Shown: piece after piece, positions 1 through 9,072 of the stretch
Numbering within the stretch: position 1 is the first letter of the stretch
Layout: each line of letters starts with the position of its first letter
Assembly (NCBI GenBank): GCA_036939975.1
Contig: JALLPB010000381.1
Span: 1-15,306, forward strand
Source: Cyclostephanos tholiformis
Lineage: Eukaryota > Bacillariophyta > Thalassiosirophyceae > Thalassiosirales > Thalassiosiraceae
DNA: 15,306 nucleotides
Direction of reading: 5' to 3'
Notes under the pieces: model-generated
Database searches by the model: none
Told to the model about the DNA's origin: nothing
What the model saw: only the letters and a program-made list of their open reading frames with translations
Program-made: the position numbers and the translations under genes

Positions 1-378
1 ACGTCATGTGTGTCCGTCGAGGGACGACGAACCTAGGTCCAGTCGCCAGACTTGAATTCCCTAAACTGCGTAATAGGACGGTAAGTATTTTGGGTGTCCT
101 GGGATGGGAACCAGTATCGCCATTCACATTTACCTACTTAACTACCTACTTACCTACTTACGTACGATACCAATCCCTCGAATCTCAACATAGAGAGGGA
201 ATTGGTACGAAGAGCGTTCGAACCAGGTTCTTGTTGCCTATTGCGCGCACCTTTACTCTCTCACTCTCCCCTTCATTCAGTTTTATCCTCCATAACATCT
301 CATCTTGAAAAGCATCCTCCACAAAAACAACGGACACACATCGATGCACAATATTTTTAATATCTCGCATATCGCAAA
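1..378. other. Intergenic region upstream of gene 1, no gene seen
   Basis: No convincing coding sequence is seen here. A 100-codon open frame at 6-308 has no recognisable protein character. The stretch 131-163 is a degenerate tandem repeat of ACCTACTTA-like units, followed by an imperfect stem-loop (about 169-207, arms ACCAATCCCTC and GAGGGAATTGGT). The last 70 bases before the ATG at 379 are AT-rich and probably contain the promoter/5'UTR of the secreted-protein gene. Confidence 0.5.
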
Positions 379-1245
379 ATGACTACATTCAGGTCCAGCA
401 AGGAGGCTGCTTACCGACGAAGATTGCTAGCGTTGGTGTTGATGGCGATGACATCTTACATCACATGCGAAGGCCGCAACGTGCTGGTAGAGAAGGATCA
501 AATTTTCCAGCTCAGGTCTTCCTCCGGCAAGTCCCATTCTGACGAGCAATTTTCGCCATTTTCTCATTTGAATCAACTTCTCCAAGTTGGGAATTCAAGA
601 CGAAGCTTTTCTCTTGAGGAGTGGGCATCGACTGATTCGAGAGGATCCAAGTCGGAGAAGGAGGAAACTAGCAAAAAATCATCGAAGTCTGGAAAATCAT
701 CTAAGTCCTTGAATATGGAAAGTATTGCGCATCCCAATTCAACCATGCAGGCCATGCTGTCTCCCGAACCGAACACATCAGGACCGACAACATCGGTACT
801 GCCGAGTGCATTCCCAAGCCTGTCGTCCAAGCCGACTTCATCGATGCGGCCATCTGATTCACCCACCGTAACTATGCATCCGAGCATGCGGCCCTCGTTT
901 CACCCAAGCGAATCTCCAAGCGTATCATTCAAACCTACCGTTTCGTCGCAACCAACATTATCGCCCACCGATTCCTCACAGCCTACTTCTTCGTCACATC
1001 CGACATTATCGCCCAACGATTCATCACAGCCTCCATCTGCGGTAGGTGACGCCAGTAGTATTACGACCGATTTAAACACGAACGGGTTTGGACTTGAGGA
1101 TAATGAGCCGGCGTCGAATAGTGGAATGGAAGATACTAAGTCCACACCAAATAGTGGTGAAGTCAGTGGCGCAAGTTTGAGGTTTCGTGCGGTATCGCTC
1201 GCGGTGCTATCCGCATCCGCGATATTTTACACAATCTACGTGTAA
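379..1245 (+). CDS. Secreted Ser/Pro/Thr-rich low-complexity protein (288 aa), possible cell-surface or wall protein
   Basis: I do not recognise a named family. A basic start (residues 1-15) is followed by a hydrophobic core (about 16-29), which looks like a signal peptide. Residues 90-110 are a Lys/Ser cluster (KSSKSGKSSKS), reminiscent of the Lys-Ser clusters of diatom silaffins and other silica-associated proteins. Residues 146-220 are dense in Pro-Ser/Pro-Thr steps (KPTSS, RPSDSPT, HPSESPS, QPTLSP), as in extensin-like or mucin-like secreted proteins that are O-glycosylated. Two 16-residue units here come from a 48-bp tandem repeat. The C terminus (about 268-288) is hydrophobic and ends the protein, so it could be a GPI-anchor signal or a membrane tail. 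The gene is convergent with the FBPase gene (175 bp between stops). Silica or wall binding is inference; the secretion signal and repeats are seen directly. A single exon is assumed. Confidence 0.7.
   Translation: MTTFRSSKEAAYRRRLLALVLMAMTSYITCEGRNVLVEKDQIFQLRSSSGKSHSDEQFSPFSHLNQLLQVGNSRRSFSLEEWASTDSRGSKSEKEETSKKSSKSGKSSKSLNMESIAHPNSTMQAMLSPEPNTSGPTTSVLPSAFPSLSSKPTSSMRPSDSPTVTMHPSMRPSFHPSESPSVSFKPTVSSQPTLSPTDSSQPTSSSHPTLSPNDSSQPPSAVGDASSITTDLNTNGFGLEDNEPASNSGMEDTKSTPNSGEVSGASLRFRAVSLAVLSASAIFYTIYV
942..1037 (+). repeat. 48-bp in-frame tandem duplication (2 copies)
   Basis: Two adjacent 48-bp units (942-989 and 990-1037) match at most positions and encode the 16-residue units starting SSQPTLSPTD and SSHPTLSPND. 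Because 48 is a multiple of three, the duplication preserves the frame. Copy number may vary between alleles. Confidence 0.75.
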
Positions 1246-1420
1246 ATGAAATGCACTTAGCGCCAATAGTCATGCCTAGTAATATATCATCGCATTCATA
1301 TAGAAAGTATAAAAATGATATTCCGACGTTAGTATTGCATAAATATTGATCACATGACGAGATCTGATCATAAAGTGTATTCTTACGAGGATTACAGCAT
1401 CTTAGTCAAATCCAATCTTT

Positions 1421-3021
1421 TCACCCTCCGCTTTCCCCATAATACTTGTGGAACTGATCCAGCTCGAATACATTTTCCACGCTCCCCAAGAAGGTTGGCA
1501 CACGGACGTGTATTCCTTTCCCTGCATCCTCGTTCCAGTCGGCATCCTCGTTGCTGCCACCACTCGCACCGTCATCCTGTCTGTTCCTCCTCCTCCTCGG
1601 CTGCGGGGGTAACACGTCCAATATGCGACCGTAGCCGGTGCTCCCAGCCCCCCCGGCCTGTTCCATTATCATGGCCATAGGAGCAGACTCGTACAGCAAT
1701 CTTAGCTTGCCGTTGGGATTATCGCGAGTGGCGGGGTAGCCGTAGATCCCACCGTTGATGAGGACATTGTGAACGTCAGCGACCAGCGCTCCGACGTACC
1801 GAGAGGTTACTTTCTTCCCCCTGAAATGGATGGAAGAAACAATAAAAATGAGGGTTTGGATGATGTGGAGGAATCCAGACACCGGCAAAATACCTCCCCA
1901 AAAACTCACCCCATCTTGCCCGTCTCTTTCATGTTCTTCAAGAATTTTTGCACCGGCTCGCTATAATCCCTCGAATTCGCCTCATTGAAGCTGTACAGCG
2001 ACCCAACGTCGGGTATGCGCATGTTCGGATGAGTCTGGAGAAAGATCTGCCTGTCGGGATCGAGCGTGAAGCCGTGTACGCCGCTTCCCAACGTCAGCAC
2101 CAGCACCGTGGTGGCGGAATAGAGGCAATATCCGGCGGCGACCATCTTGGTCCCGCGCTGCAGGAACCCGTCGAGGTCGTACGAGTCGGACTTTTCCCTC
2201 ACCAACGCCGACGAGTAGCTCCCCTCCGGACGACGATATATACCGAAGACGGTACCTACGGGCAGGCTGGAGTCGATGTTCTTACTCCCGTCTATCGGGT
2301 CGAATACAGCCACGTACTCTCCCGAATTAAAGGTCTTCACGAGGTCACCCCCCACTAGACTGTTGGTGGATACATCGTACCCCATGACGTCGGCGCAGCT
2401 CCTCGGGAGCGGCTCCTCCTCGCTCGCCACAGCGCACACCGCGTCGTTTGATGCGCCACAGAACGCCCGCAGCATGAGGGTGTTACAAAGTACGTCGAGC
2501 TGCTGCTGCGCCTCCCCCTGAACGTTCAATTCCGCCTCCAATCCTGTCTTTGGGTCGATCGCAGCACCATAAAGGTCGTCCGTCTGAGCCCGTTGCACTA
2601 TCCTGTTAATTTGCTTGCAGGCGTCGCTAACGGCGAGGAGGGTGCGGTCGAGGGAACGTATTTGCGGTAACTTCCAGCACTCCACCTCGAGGAAGCGCTG
2701 GAGTGTTCGCAAGTCCTTCTTCTTCATGTTCGGCTGCCCCTGCAGTTGCGGTTCATCCCCAAGCCGCAGCGCCGTCGATGACGATGCTTTCAGGCCCAGG
2801 ACGAAAATGTCGTCATCGCCATGGCCGCATCGTCGAAATCTCGACCCGCCGACCGTTGGGGAACACGTACGCAACGATGGGTGCGAGGACGACGAAGTCA
2901 TAATTTGGAGTGCGCCGACGGATAACAGCACTGCGGACCACGGCGTAGATGATGCCGCCAGGGCGAGGAAAAGCGACAGTGCCAGCAGCCCCCTTCTTCG
3001 TTTGACTGTGGCCCTCGTCAT
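1421..3021 (-). CDS. fbp: Fructose-1,6-bisphosphatase, predicted plastid form (503 aa, 2 exons)
   Basis: Exons are 3021-1910 and 1820-1421; the 89-nt intron between them has GTGAGT at its 5' end and TTTCAG at its 3' end. The spliced frame is open for 504 codons including the stop. The enzyme hydrolyses fructose-1,6-bisphosphate to fructose-6-phosphate in the Calvin cycle or gluconeogenesis. Family marks in order: ASEEE metal site (199-203), FDPIDGSKNID (240-250), VAAGYCLYS (294-302), YSFNEAN (343-349), RYVGALVADVH (378-388), GGIYGYPA (394-401), GKLRLLYE (408-415), MEQAGG (423-428), HVRVP (475-479). Residues 11-36 form a hydrophobic signal peptide after a basic start, and the next ~60 residues are Ser/Arg-rich, consistent with bipartite targeting to a complex plastid; the +1 residue would be Leu38 rather than the usual Phe. 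Odd points: an enlarged loop (about 204-234) with one Cys where plant plastid enzymes carry the redox loop, and a ~30-residue basic/acidic insertion (443-472). It is divergent from gene 3. Confidence 0.93.
1821..1909 (-). other. Intron of the fructose-1,6-bisphosphatase gene
   Basis: An 89-nt spliceosomal intron (GTGAGT...TTTCAG), phase 2. Splicing joins Gly-Lys-Met-Gly to Gly-Lys-Lys and restores the conserved RYVGALVADVH stretch. The unspliced reading stops at once at TGA. Confidence 0.9.
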
Positions 3022-3230
3022 TTTGGTGGCTCGATCGTTGCGCCCGTCCCCTGTCGGCTGTCGGCTCCTCGGGGTTTAGAAGCGGTGTAAAAAGTGACAA
3101 AGATTCTACTTCGCCACGTGGAGCCAGACGATGATTTTAGAGGGGTGGGTTAGGTAAATACGATACGTACGATATCATATTCACATGTACTTACAGTATC
3201 CCAAATACGTATTGTGATACTTACGTAAAA
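3022..3230. promoter_or_regulatory. Divergent intergenic region with a CCACGTGG palindrome
   Basis: This lies between the FBPase start (3021, minus) and the leader of gene 3 (plus). The 8-bp palindrome CCACGTGG at 3114-3121 contains the CACGTG G-box/E-box core bound by bZIP and bHLH factors, about 95 bp upstream of the FBPase ATG. A light-regulated promoter is plausible but inferred from the motif alone. I see no clear TATA box. Confidence 0.35.
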
Positions 3231-3416
3231 ATGAACTCTAAAATATTTTTTCACCGATCAAACACGCGTGTTCTGGACGTGATCTTCGCACTCTTATCTT
3301 GCATGATTCTTCTCTCTTGCAATGACATTACGATATTCCTAAACCACAAACCAGAGCATCTCACAATACACTCAACAAGAACCCTCGCATCTCTAACCAA
3401 GGCCGACGAAAAATAA
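3231..3416 (+). other. Upstream ORF (61 codons) overlapping the start of gene 3
   Basis: An ATG-initiated ORF whose TAA stop (3414-3416) shares one base with the ATG at 3416 of the ricin-B-like gene (TAATG). The peptide has a hydrophobic segment at about residues 15-30 (FALLSCMILLS). I see no family. It may be a regulatory uORF, a non-coding leader stretch, or a sign that the true 5' end of gene 3 differs. Confidence 0.35.
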
Positions 3417-4442
3417 TGATACGAGCGTCTCTCGACGCAAAGGAGCGCCGTCTTCCAACCTCGGCTGTCATGGCGATGGGCGTAAGCACTGTCGTTTCTA
3501 CTACAGTTGGTCTCGGATTACTTGCAGTTTTTGATGGCTCTCATGCACAAATCGCACCCGAATTTGTGCCAAAGGCTAGATCTGTAACTATTTTCGAATC
3601 CAACACCAAAAAAGACACAATGCCGACTGTATCCCTCCAGGGCGACTTGAAAAACACGTTCCGCCTGCGATTGCACTGGCAGCTGGGTTACTTGTGGCAA
3701 GAACTTACCGACGAGGACTGGTACTGCGCGGCATGCGCACTATGCGATCCCAACGAGTTGTTTGGAGGCAGGAAGAATTGTGTCCCTCAAGTGAATTGCA
3801 TGGAGAATATGACACTTGCCATTATGAAGTGCGAGCCAAGCAGACCACTGGACAACTACATAGCGCGGTTCGTACATTTGAAGAACGGCAATCCAGTACC
3901 TTTTAATGTTGCGAACGATGGCTATAACGGTGATCAAATTCAGGTGCACAACACCAATCTTTGCTTGCAAATGATGAATGGAGGCGCTGACTTCGTTCCG
4001 TTGAAGTTGCAGCAATGCAACTCAACGGTAAACAAGCAGCGAATTTTTGGCAAACGGCCTGCTGCCGGGCAAGCTATGGAGCTTCAGCTGTTCCCAGGTA
4101 ACGCCGTCAAATGCATTTCTAACCATCATCATCCCATGAATCGAGAGCAGATTTATGCCGAAGGCTGTGCAGCTTCAAGGTATGAAAGTCATCACTTCAG
4201 CTTCGTTAAGGCTTTCATAATTCTACTCATCATGAGCTGTACCATTTGTTCATCTTTCCAGGCGTGCAACTAATAATTTGTGGTGCCCATTTCCCGGTGA
4301 CTCTGAGACAGTTGGAGCGTGTGCTCCTTCGATTATCACAAAGAAGCCAACAACAAGGAGGCCAAGCACGGTAAAACCAACTTCTTCCAACCCATCAAGG
4401 AAACCCACTAGTAAGAAAATCCCTCTAATGAATCGAAATTGA
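3416..4442 (+). CDS. Secreted ricin-B-like beta-trefoil protein with KPT/PS tail (314 aa, 2 exons)
   Basis: Exons 3416-4179 and 4262-4442; the intron (GTATGA...TTCCAG) is phase 2. The N terminus has a long hydrophobic segment (about 17-40) ending near Ala44, so the protein is probably secreted or a signal-anchored membrane protein. Residues 78-263 have the pattern I associate with diatom secreted beta-trefoil (ricin-B-like carbohydrate-binding) proteins: FRLRLHWQLGYLWQE (82-96), a Cys cluster (104-128), IQVHNTNLCLQ (175-185), LKLQQC (196-201), Q-R-I-F (208-211), LQLFPG (223-228), NHHHP (236-240), and NNLW (259-262), which appears only after splicing. Exon 2 adds a basic tail with KPTTRRPS and KPTSSNPS units, the repeat class also found in gene 1. 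There is no N-glycosidase domain, so it is not a toxin. The beta-trefoil call is moderate and the ligand unknown. A second optional donor (GTAAGA at 4411) with acceptor at 4463 would give a slightly different C terminus stopping at 4487-4489. Confidence 0.7.
4180..4261 (+). other. Intron of the ricin-B-like gene
   Basis: An 82-nt intron, GTATGA at the 5' end and a pyrimidine-rich tract then CCAG at the 3' end. Reading through instead gives a hydrophobic stretch and a stop at 4271-4273. Splicing restores the Trp expected in the trefoil pattern and adds the KPT/PS tail. Confidence 0.8.
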
Positions 4443-5001
4443 TTCGGCACTGTTGTCTCCCAGAGGCACATCGCACTGACCTCAATTAGGTCAAGGCCTC
4501 GTTTTTTTATATTACTATAGACTATTCAAAAGTGCTCCTCTTATTCGTCTCGAGCAAAGGGTGCTATGGTGTGTAATACTTAAATATGTTGAAGGGCAAT
4601 AGTTTATAGTTTTTTGGATGCATATCGGGTGTTCTGTTCGTCAAAGTTAACGGTGTCTGTAAGGTTATGTAAGGTATTTAGTCACCGCCAAGTCTGAGTG
4701 CTCGTACCCTTGAGCTACAGGAGAAAATAGAATTCTCACATAGTAGGATTAAATGAACCTAACGACTATTTGTTGCCATCTTCATCGCCCTAACCGGTAA
4801 AGTTGGCAAGTAGTGTAGACTTTCTTCGCCACACTGACATGGAGAACCGCACGCACAATTGAGCCAACAATAAAGGAATCCGTTGAAAGTAGTCTCACAG
4901 CTTCGCGCCAGCTAACTCCACTCATTTGGGAGTCGCGCTGTTTGCACAATGGCATGTGTGGAACCCTTATCCTCAAGGGACCACTCGGCGACGTCCGGAG
5001 T
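4443..5001. other. Convergent intergenic region, no gene seen
   Basis: This lies between the 3' ends of gene 3 (+) and the GH16 gene (-). It is AT-rich, with no open frame of protein character and no recognisable RNA gene. It presumably holds the 3'UTRs and polyadenylation sites of both genes. Confidence 0.5.
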
Positions 5002-7499
5002 TTATGTCCGAAGAGGCTTCATTTCCATTGTCATATCTCTGTTCCTGCTCTTGCTCGATATATCAAACATGAGCGCGGCCACGAATGCAACCATCATTGT
5101 GCCCCCGATGAAGATGTGGAATCTCGTCAAGTAAGGCGCGGTCCTGCCCGAAAAGAGGGACGACATCTTCTTTAATGTGTATGCGCCCGGCTCATCGTCA
5201 TGCTTATCGATCGATAAGCAATACGGTCCGGTGTACCCCTCGTTGCACTTGCATTGCATGCCAGTGGACGTGGGCGCGCCGAACAGGCCTTGTGTGGCCG
5301 AGATGCATCGTCCCTTCGACTTGCGCTTGTGATTGGATATGCTTGGCACCGTCGTATCGCCCGCGTCGTCTTCGAGCGACTCGTCAGATGTGATGGGCTT
5401 GTCTAGACCCACAGTGGGGTCTTCGTCCGGGCCTGCTTTCGTCTTCATTCTGGGGGTGAAGTCTGCATCCCTTCCATCTGATCCGGCGCCGAGTCTTCTA
5501 TGGACGGCATCGTTTCCCGCACGTGCCTTTTCGACGATGGTATTAACGCCCCCGATATGGGTATCGCCCTTCTTATCGTCGCTGTCATCGTCCAAGTCAA
5601 GAACGTCTTCCTCCATGGAACCGTCACCGCCACCGCAATCCTCATCGACGACGCACGTCCCTCCCCCCTCCTGCACGTCCCTTAGCGGGTGTTTGTCCTT
5701 CAACACGAAGGGGGGGTTCCTCATGTACTTGTACTCGAACCCCTTGATGTATTCCCTCGTTGGGAAGTCGACGGGGTCGCATCCAAGTGTGTGCGGCCTA
5801 CCCGAGTGGGCGGAGTCGTCGATCGACTGGTACACCCTCACGGAATCGATCTTCATCGAGACCTTGCCCGTCTTCATCATGTTGCAGAATCCTGGATTGA
5901 ATGAGCAAGTGCACTTGGGATCATAGCAGTCGTAGCACTTCGGGCACCAATCGGGAACGTTGTACGGGAACGCCCACGTGCTCGATATGGCCGTGTTGAA
6001 TATGAGGTAACTCGGCTCCTCGGGTATCTTCGATCCCATCGCCGATTCGAGGGCGGAGTCGGGTATCGAAAGGGAATGCTCCCAATCCTGACCCTTGCCG
6101 TCCCCTTCCACGTGTGAAACCTCGCCGGTCGCAGGATCGACCTTTTTGTACGATTTCGTGAACCAATCTATCCGACCCCCACGTCCGGGCTGCCACTCGA
6201 CGCGGAAGGTGTGGGGCGTCTTGAAGTGCTCGGACACGATCTGCTTCATGGCCCCGACCGCATCGGCCTGGAAGGCCTGCTTCTTGTTCCTGGTCACCGG
6301 CTCGTTCGGCTTAGTCGGGCCTAGGTAGGTCCCGTAGAAGAAGGGGTTGAGGCTCGTGTTCCCGGCAACGGTGAGGTTGTCGTACCAGGACTGGGCCTGT
6401 GACGTCGCGTATCCCGAATGGGTGTGATCGATGGTCCGAACCGGCTGGGAGCCGGATTGTGGACGATTATCGGGTATTCCCGGTGCCACCTGATATGCGA
6501 GCCGATTTTTGATGGATGAGAAGAGAGAGAATGTGTGCGTGAGCGTGGAGGGAACAGTCTGTAAGATGATTCGACAACTCGAGACAAAGGAACGTCACTG
6601 GCCTCCAAAGCCTCGAATAAGTCGACAGAAACATCGAGAAGTGAAAACAAGAGAGGATGGGGAACTGGACGACGGACCTGAAGCGTCATATCGACGTACG
6701 GCAGGCTGATGGGCGGATAAGTGGCCGGTAACACCCCCGCATCCCCCGCCATTAGCTCCAATATGTCGATCTCCGTCGCCCCCCTGCCCTGTTCCGCGTT
6801 CAACCCGAAATGCTCGACCTTGTTGCACGCGCTAATGAGCTGCGATTCCTGCTTCTCCCTATCGCAAACGTCGTAACTCCACGGCCATAAGTTATTCGTG
6901 GACACCTCGTAGGTCGCACGGCCGAGGTTGCCGAGGAGCCATATCGCCGGCCACAATCCCCCTATGTCAGGCTCGCCGGGGAGTACGACGTCGACCTCGA
7001 CGATGCCGCCCGTGAAGCAGAACTTGTTCCACGATTGGATCATCCCCGACTTGAAGTGCTTCTTCTCGTGCTTGTACTCCCTGTCGACGGCCGAGTAGTG
7101 CGTCCACTCGGTATCCTCCAACACGCTCCGTATGGTGAGCATGCCATCGGGCGTAGTCGTCACCATGGTGCTGTTGTAAAAGTGCAGGGATCCGCCGCCG
7201 GATGCGGAGTAATCGTCATCGGACTTATCGAGTGCAGTCCACGCCGGATCGTGTCCGTCCTCGAAGGTACGACCGGGAACGTTGAATTCGTCGGACATAA
7301 CGAGACGATAGGTAGATCCGTCGACGAGGGAATTGGTCGTGTGCAATCGTTTCGGGGTGTCCTCGTCGATCCAACCCGCGTCGACGAATGTCGTGAGAGT
7401 GGACGAGGAGAGCAGGAGCAGTAGCAGCGACAGGGCCGACGTCACCGCCATCGATGGTGGTGGTGACGTAATCGGAGATGAGGCTGTTGGGTTCATCAT
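5002..7499 (-). CDS. KRE6/SKN1-like GH16 beta-glucan-modifying membrane protein (769 aa, 2 exons)
   Basis: Exons 7499-6678 and 6489-5002 are joined in phase 0 across an intron (GTCCGT...TATCAG), giving 769 aa. The family (Pfam SKN1/KRE6, GH16 fold) makes or remodels beta-1,6-linked glucan branches in yeast; in diatoms relatives are proposed to add beta-1,6 branches to chrysolaminarin. Seen here: a hydrophobic signal peptide (about 17-40); YRLVMSDEFNVPGR (64-77); GGLWPAIWLLGNLGRA (180-195); the GH16 catalytic motif EIDILE (243-248; E243 the likely nucleophile, E248 the acid/base); HTFRVEWQPG (367-376); a Cys-rich CPKCYDCYDPKC stretch (456-467); and YIKGFEY (521-527). After the catalytic region come a long acidic linker (about 567-590), an EGF-like module with Cys at 669, 687, 689 and 698, a single transmembrane helix (about 730-750) and a short basic tail. 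This implies a type I protein with a lumenal catalytic domain, whereas yeast Kre6 is type II. The 5' leader (7500-7521) is very AT-rich. Confidence 0.88.
6490..6677 (-). other. Intron of the KRE6-like gene
   Basis: A 188-nt intron, phase 0, GTCCGT at the donor and ATATCAG at the acceptor. It joins DMTLQ to VAPGI, which is the natural continuation in the KRE6 family. The intron contains in-frame stops, and the apparent Met at 6489 is a GTG codon inside exon 2, not a start. Confidence 0.85.
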
Positions 7500-8138
7500 T
7501 TTATATTTATATTATATTTTATTGACGATGATGCGATAGGAGCTTGTTTTGGGCGATGGAAGCGGCCACGGACGAAAAACAAATGTTAGGCCAAGTTCAT
7601 GGAGGAACGCGACGTAATAATTCAATCATGAAACATCATGGATGTCAGTACTATAATTATTTTTGCAGCGCCGCATCGCGGCTTTCCCTCAAATAAAGAT
7701 AGAAGTAGGTAGGTAGTGTGGAGAGAGTATGGTAGAGAGCGTCGCGCCTACTAGGTATTATTGTTTCTCTTTTTCCTTGGTGACTCCGTCGTCAGGGGGG
7801 GGGGGAATGGGGGAGATGGATAGGAGGATAGATGGAACACGCACTTGCAGTGTTTTGTTTTGTGGATCTATCACATGTAACGTATCATACACAAAGCGTG
7901 AGCCTTCCAAAGTCTACGTAAGTTGTGGGTACAGTATGGTATGTATCAATGATGTCCCCCCGCCCCACCCCCCCCCCCCTGGTAATCCTGCGAGCGCGAG
8001 CATGGGATGACCCAGTATCCAGGATACAGGATATGGGCGCCACCATGCGTTCGGTAGGCCTCGGAGATACTATATCGAAAGTTGAATGTCGCTTACGTTT
8101 CATATTCATTTTTATCTCCACTCGTCCGGATCTATAAA
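7500..8138. other. Intergenic region with homopolymer G and C tracts, no gene seen
   Basis: This 639-bp spacer lies between the 5' end of the GH16 gene and the 3' end of the chlorophyllase-like/RCCR gene, both on the minus strand. The first 20 bases are AT only (likely leader/promoter of the GH16 gene). It contains a G11 run (7795-7805), a C12 run (7968-7979), a TAGGTAGGTAG repeat (about 7706-7716) and the near-palindrome GTATCCAGGATAC (about 8014-8027). No open frame here has protein character. Confidence 0.5.
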
Positions 8139-9041
8139 TTAGCGACCAAAGCCGGCCATGCAATCGGCTAGGAACGTGGCAAAGTCGGAATCCATAACGC
8201 GTTTGCCGGCATCTCTCTCGTGATCCCGAAGACAAGTTCTCATCGCCATATCACGCTCGATGACGCTCCCCCTCTCCTCGGGATTTAGCGCAGTCGCGTT
8301 CCGGACATGATCGAGCCATGCGGAGCAATGATCGTTCAGGGCCTCGACGAGCGTGGTCGGCCCCCCATCGTCATCGTTGCCACTTCCATCGCCGTTGCAA
8401 TAGGGCGAGAAGTCCGCCCGGAGGGCGAGGGCATTCGGTCCCTGTATGGCCCTAACGGCGGGATCCATGCTGACGAAGGGCCGTATTCCCGATCGACCGC
8501 GTACCATCGACCAGTAGGCGGCGCGTTCGCCGCCGTAATATCTTCGTGCGTACTCCGTGCATACAGCGAGGTCGACGCGCGGGAGGTGATCGGCCATGAG
8601 CGTCGCCGCGCCGTTTCCGTTCACGCTCACATACACCGTCAGGTGAGGCGCGTCGACGACGCTCCCTAGCCAAACGTTAAAGCCGAGGCTCCTCCTCCCG
8701 AACGTGCCATCGGACGTCATCGACGTCGTGGCATACCGGACCGCCCACTCCACCATTTTCCCGCCATGGTCATCGCCGTCATCCGACGATGACGACCATG
8801 CATCGAGCGTTCCGGTCAGCTCGCCCTCTGCGTTCCACCACGACGCGGCGTCGGGCATGTCCTGATATCGGGATAGCCCGAGGTCGGATACGAATTCGTC
8901 TATCCATTTTTCGAGTGCGGACGAGAGGAGCTCCCACGCCCGCGCGTCGGGGGATGCGACGGAGCATTCCCCGGCGCGTGCGTCGTCGTTCTCTCCTTCG
9001 TCCACGTCCGATGAGATGCGCGAGTGGATCGGAATATCCAC

Positions 9042-9072
<31 letters not shown>

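Noticed and set aside
169..207. Imperfect inverted repeat as a MITE terminal structure
   Set aside because: The arms are only about 11 bp, with no target-site duplication or second copy in the window; it is kept only as a note in the intergenic entry.
6..308. 100-codon ORF at the left edge
   Set aside because: Composition looks random, it runs through a tandem DNA repeat, and no motif is visible.
159..3174. Shared 11-mer TACGTACGATA upstream of the two secreted-protein genes (159-169 and 3164-3174)
   Set aside because: Several 11-mer coincidences are expected by chance in 15 kb, and the flanks do not match.
3416..4442. Ricin-like toxin
   Set aside because: Only a beta-trefoil, lectin-like pattern is present. 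There is no ribosome-inactivating catalytic domain, and such trefoil regions are common in harmless secreted proteins.
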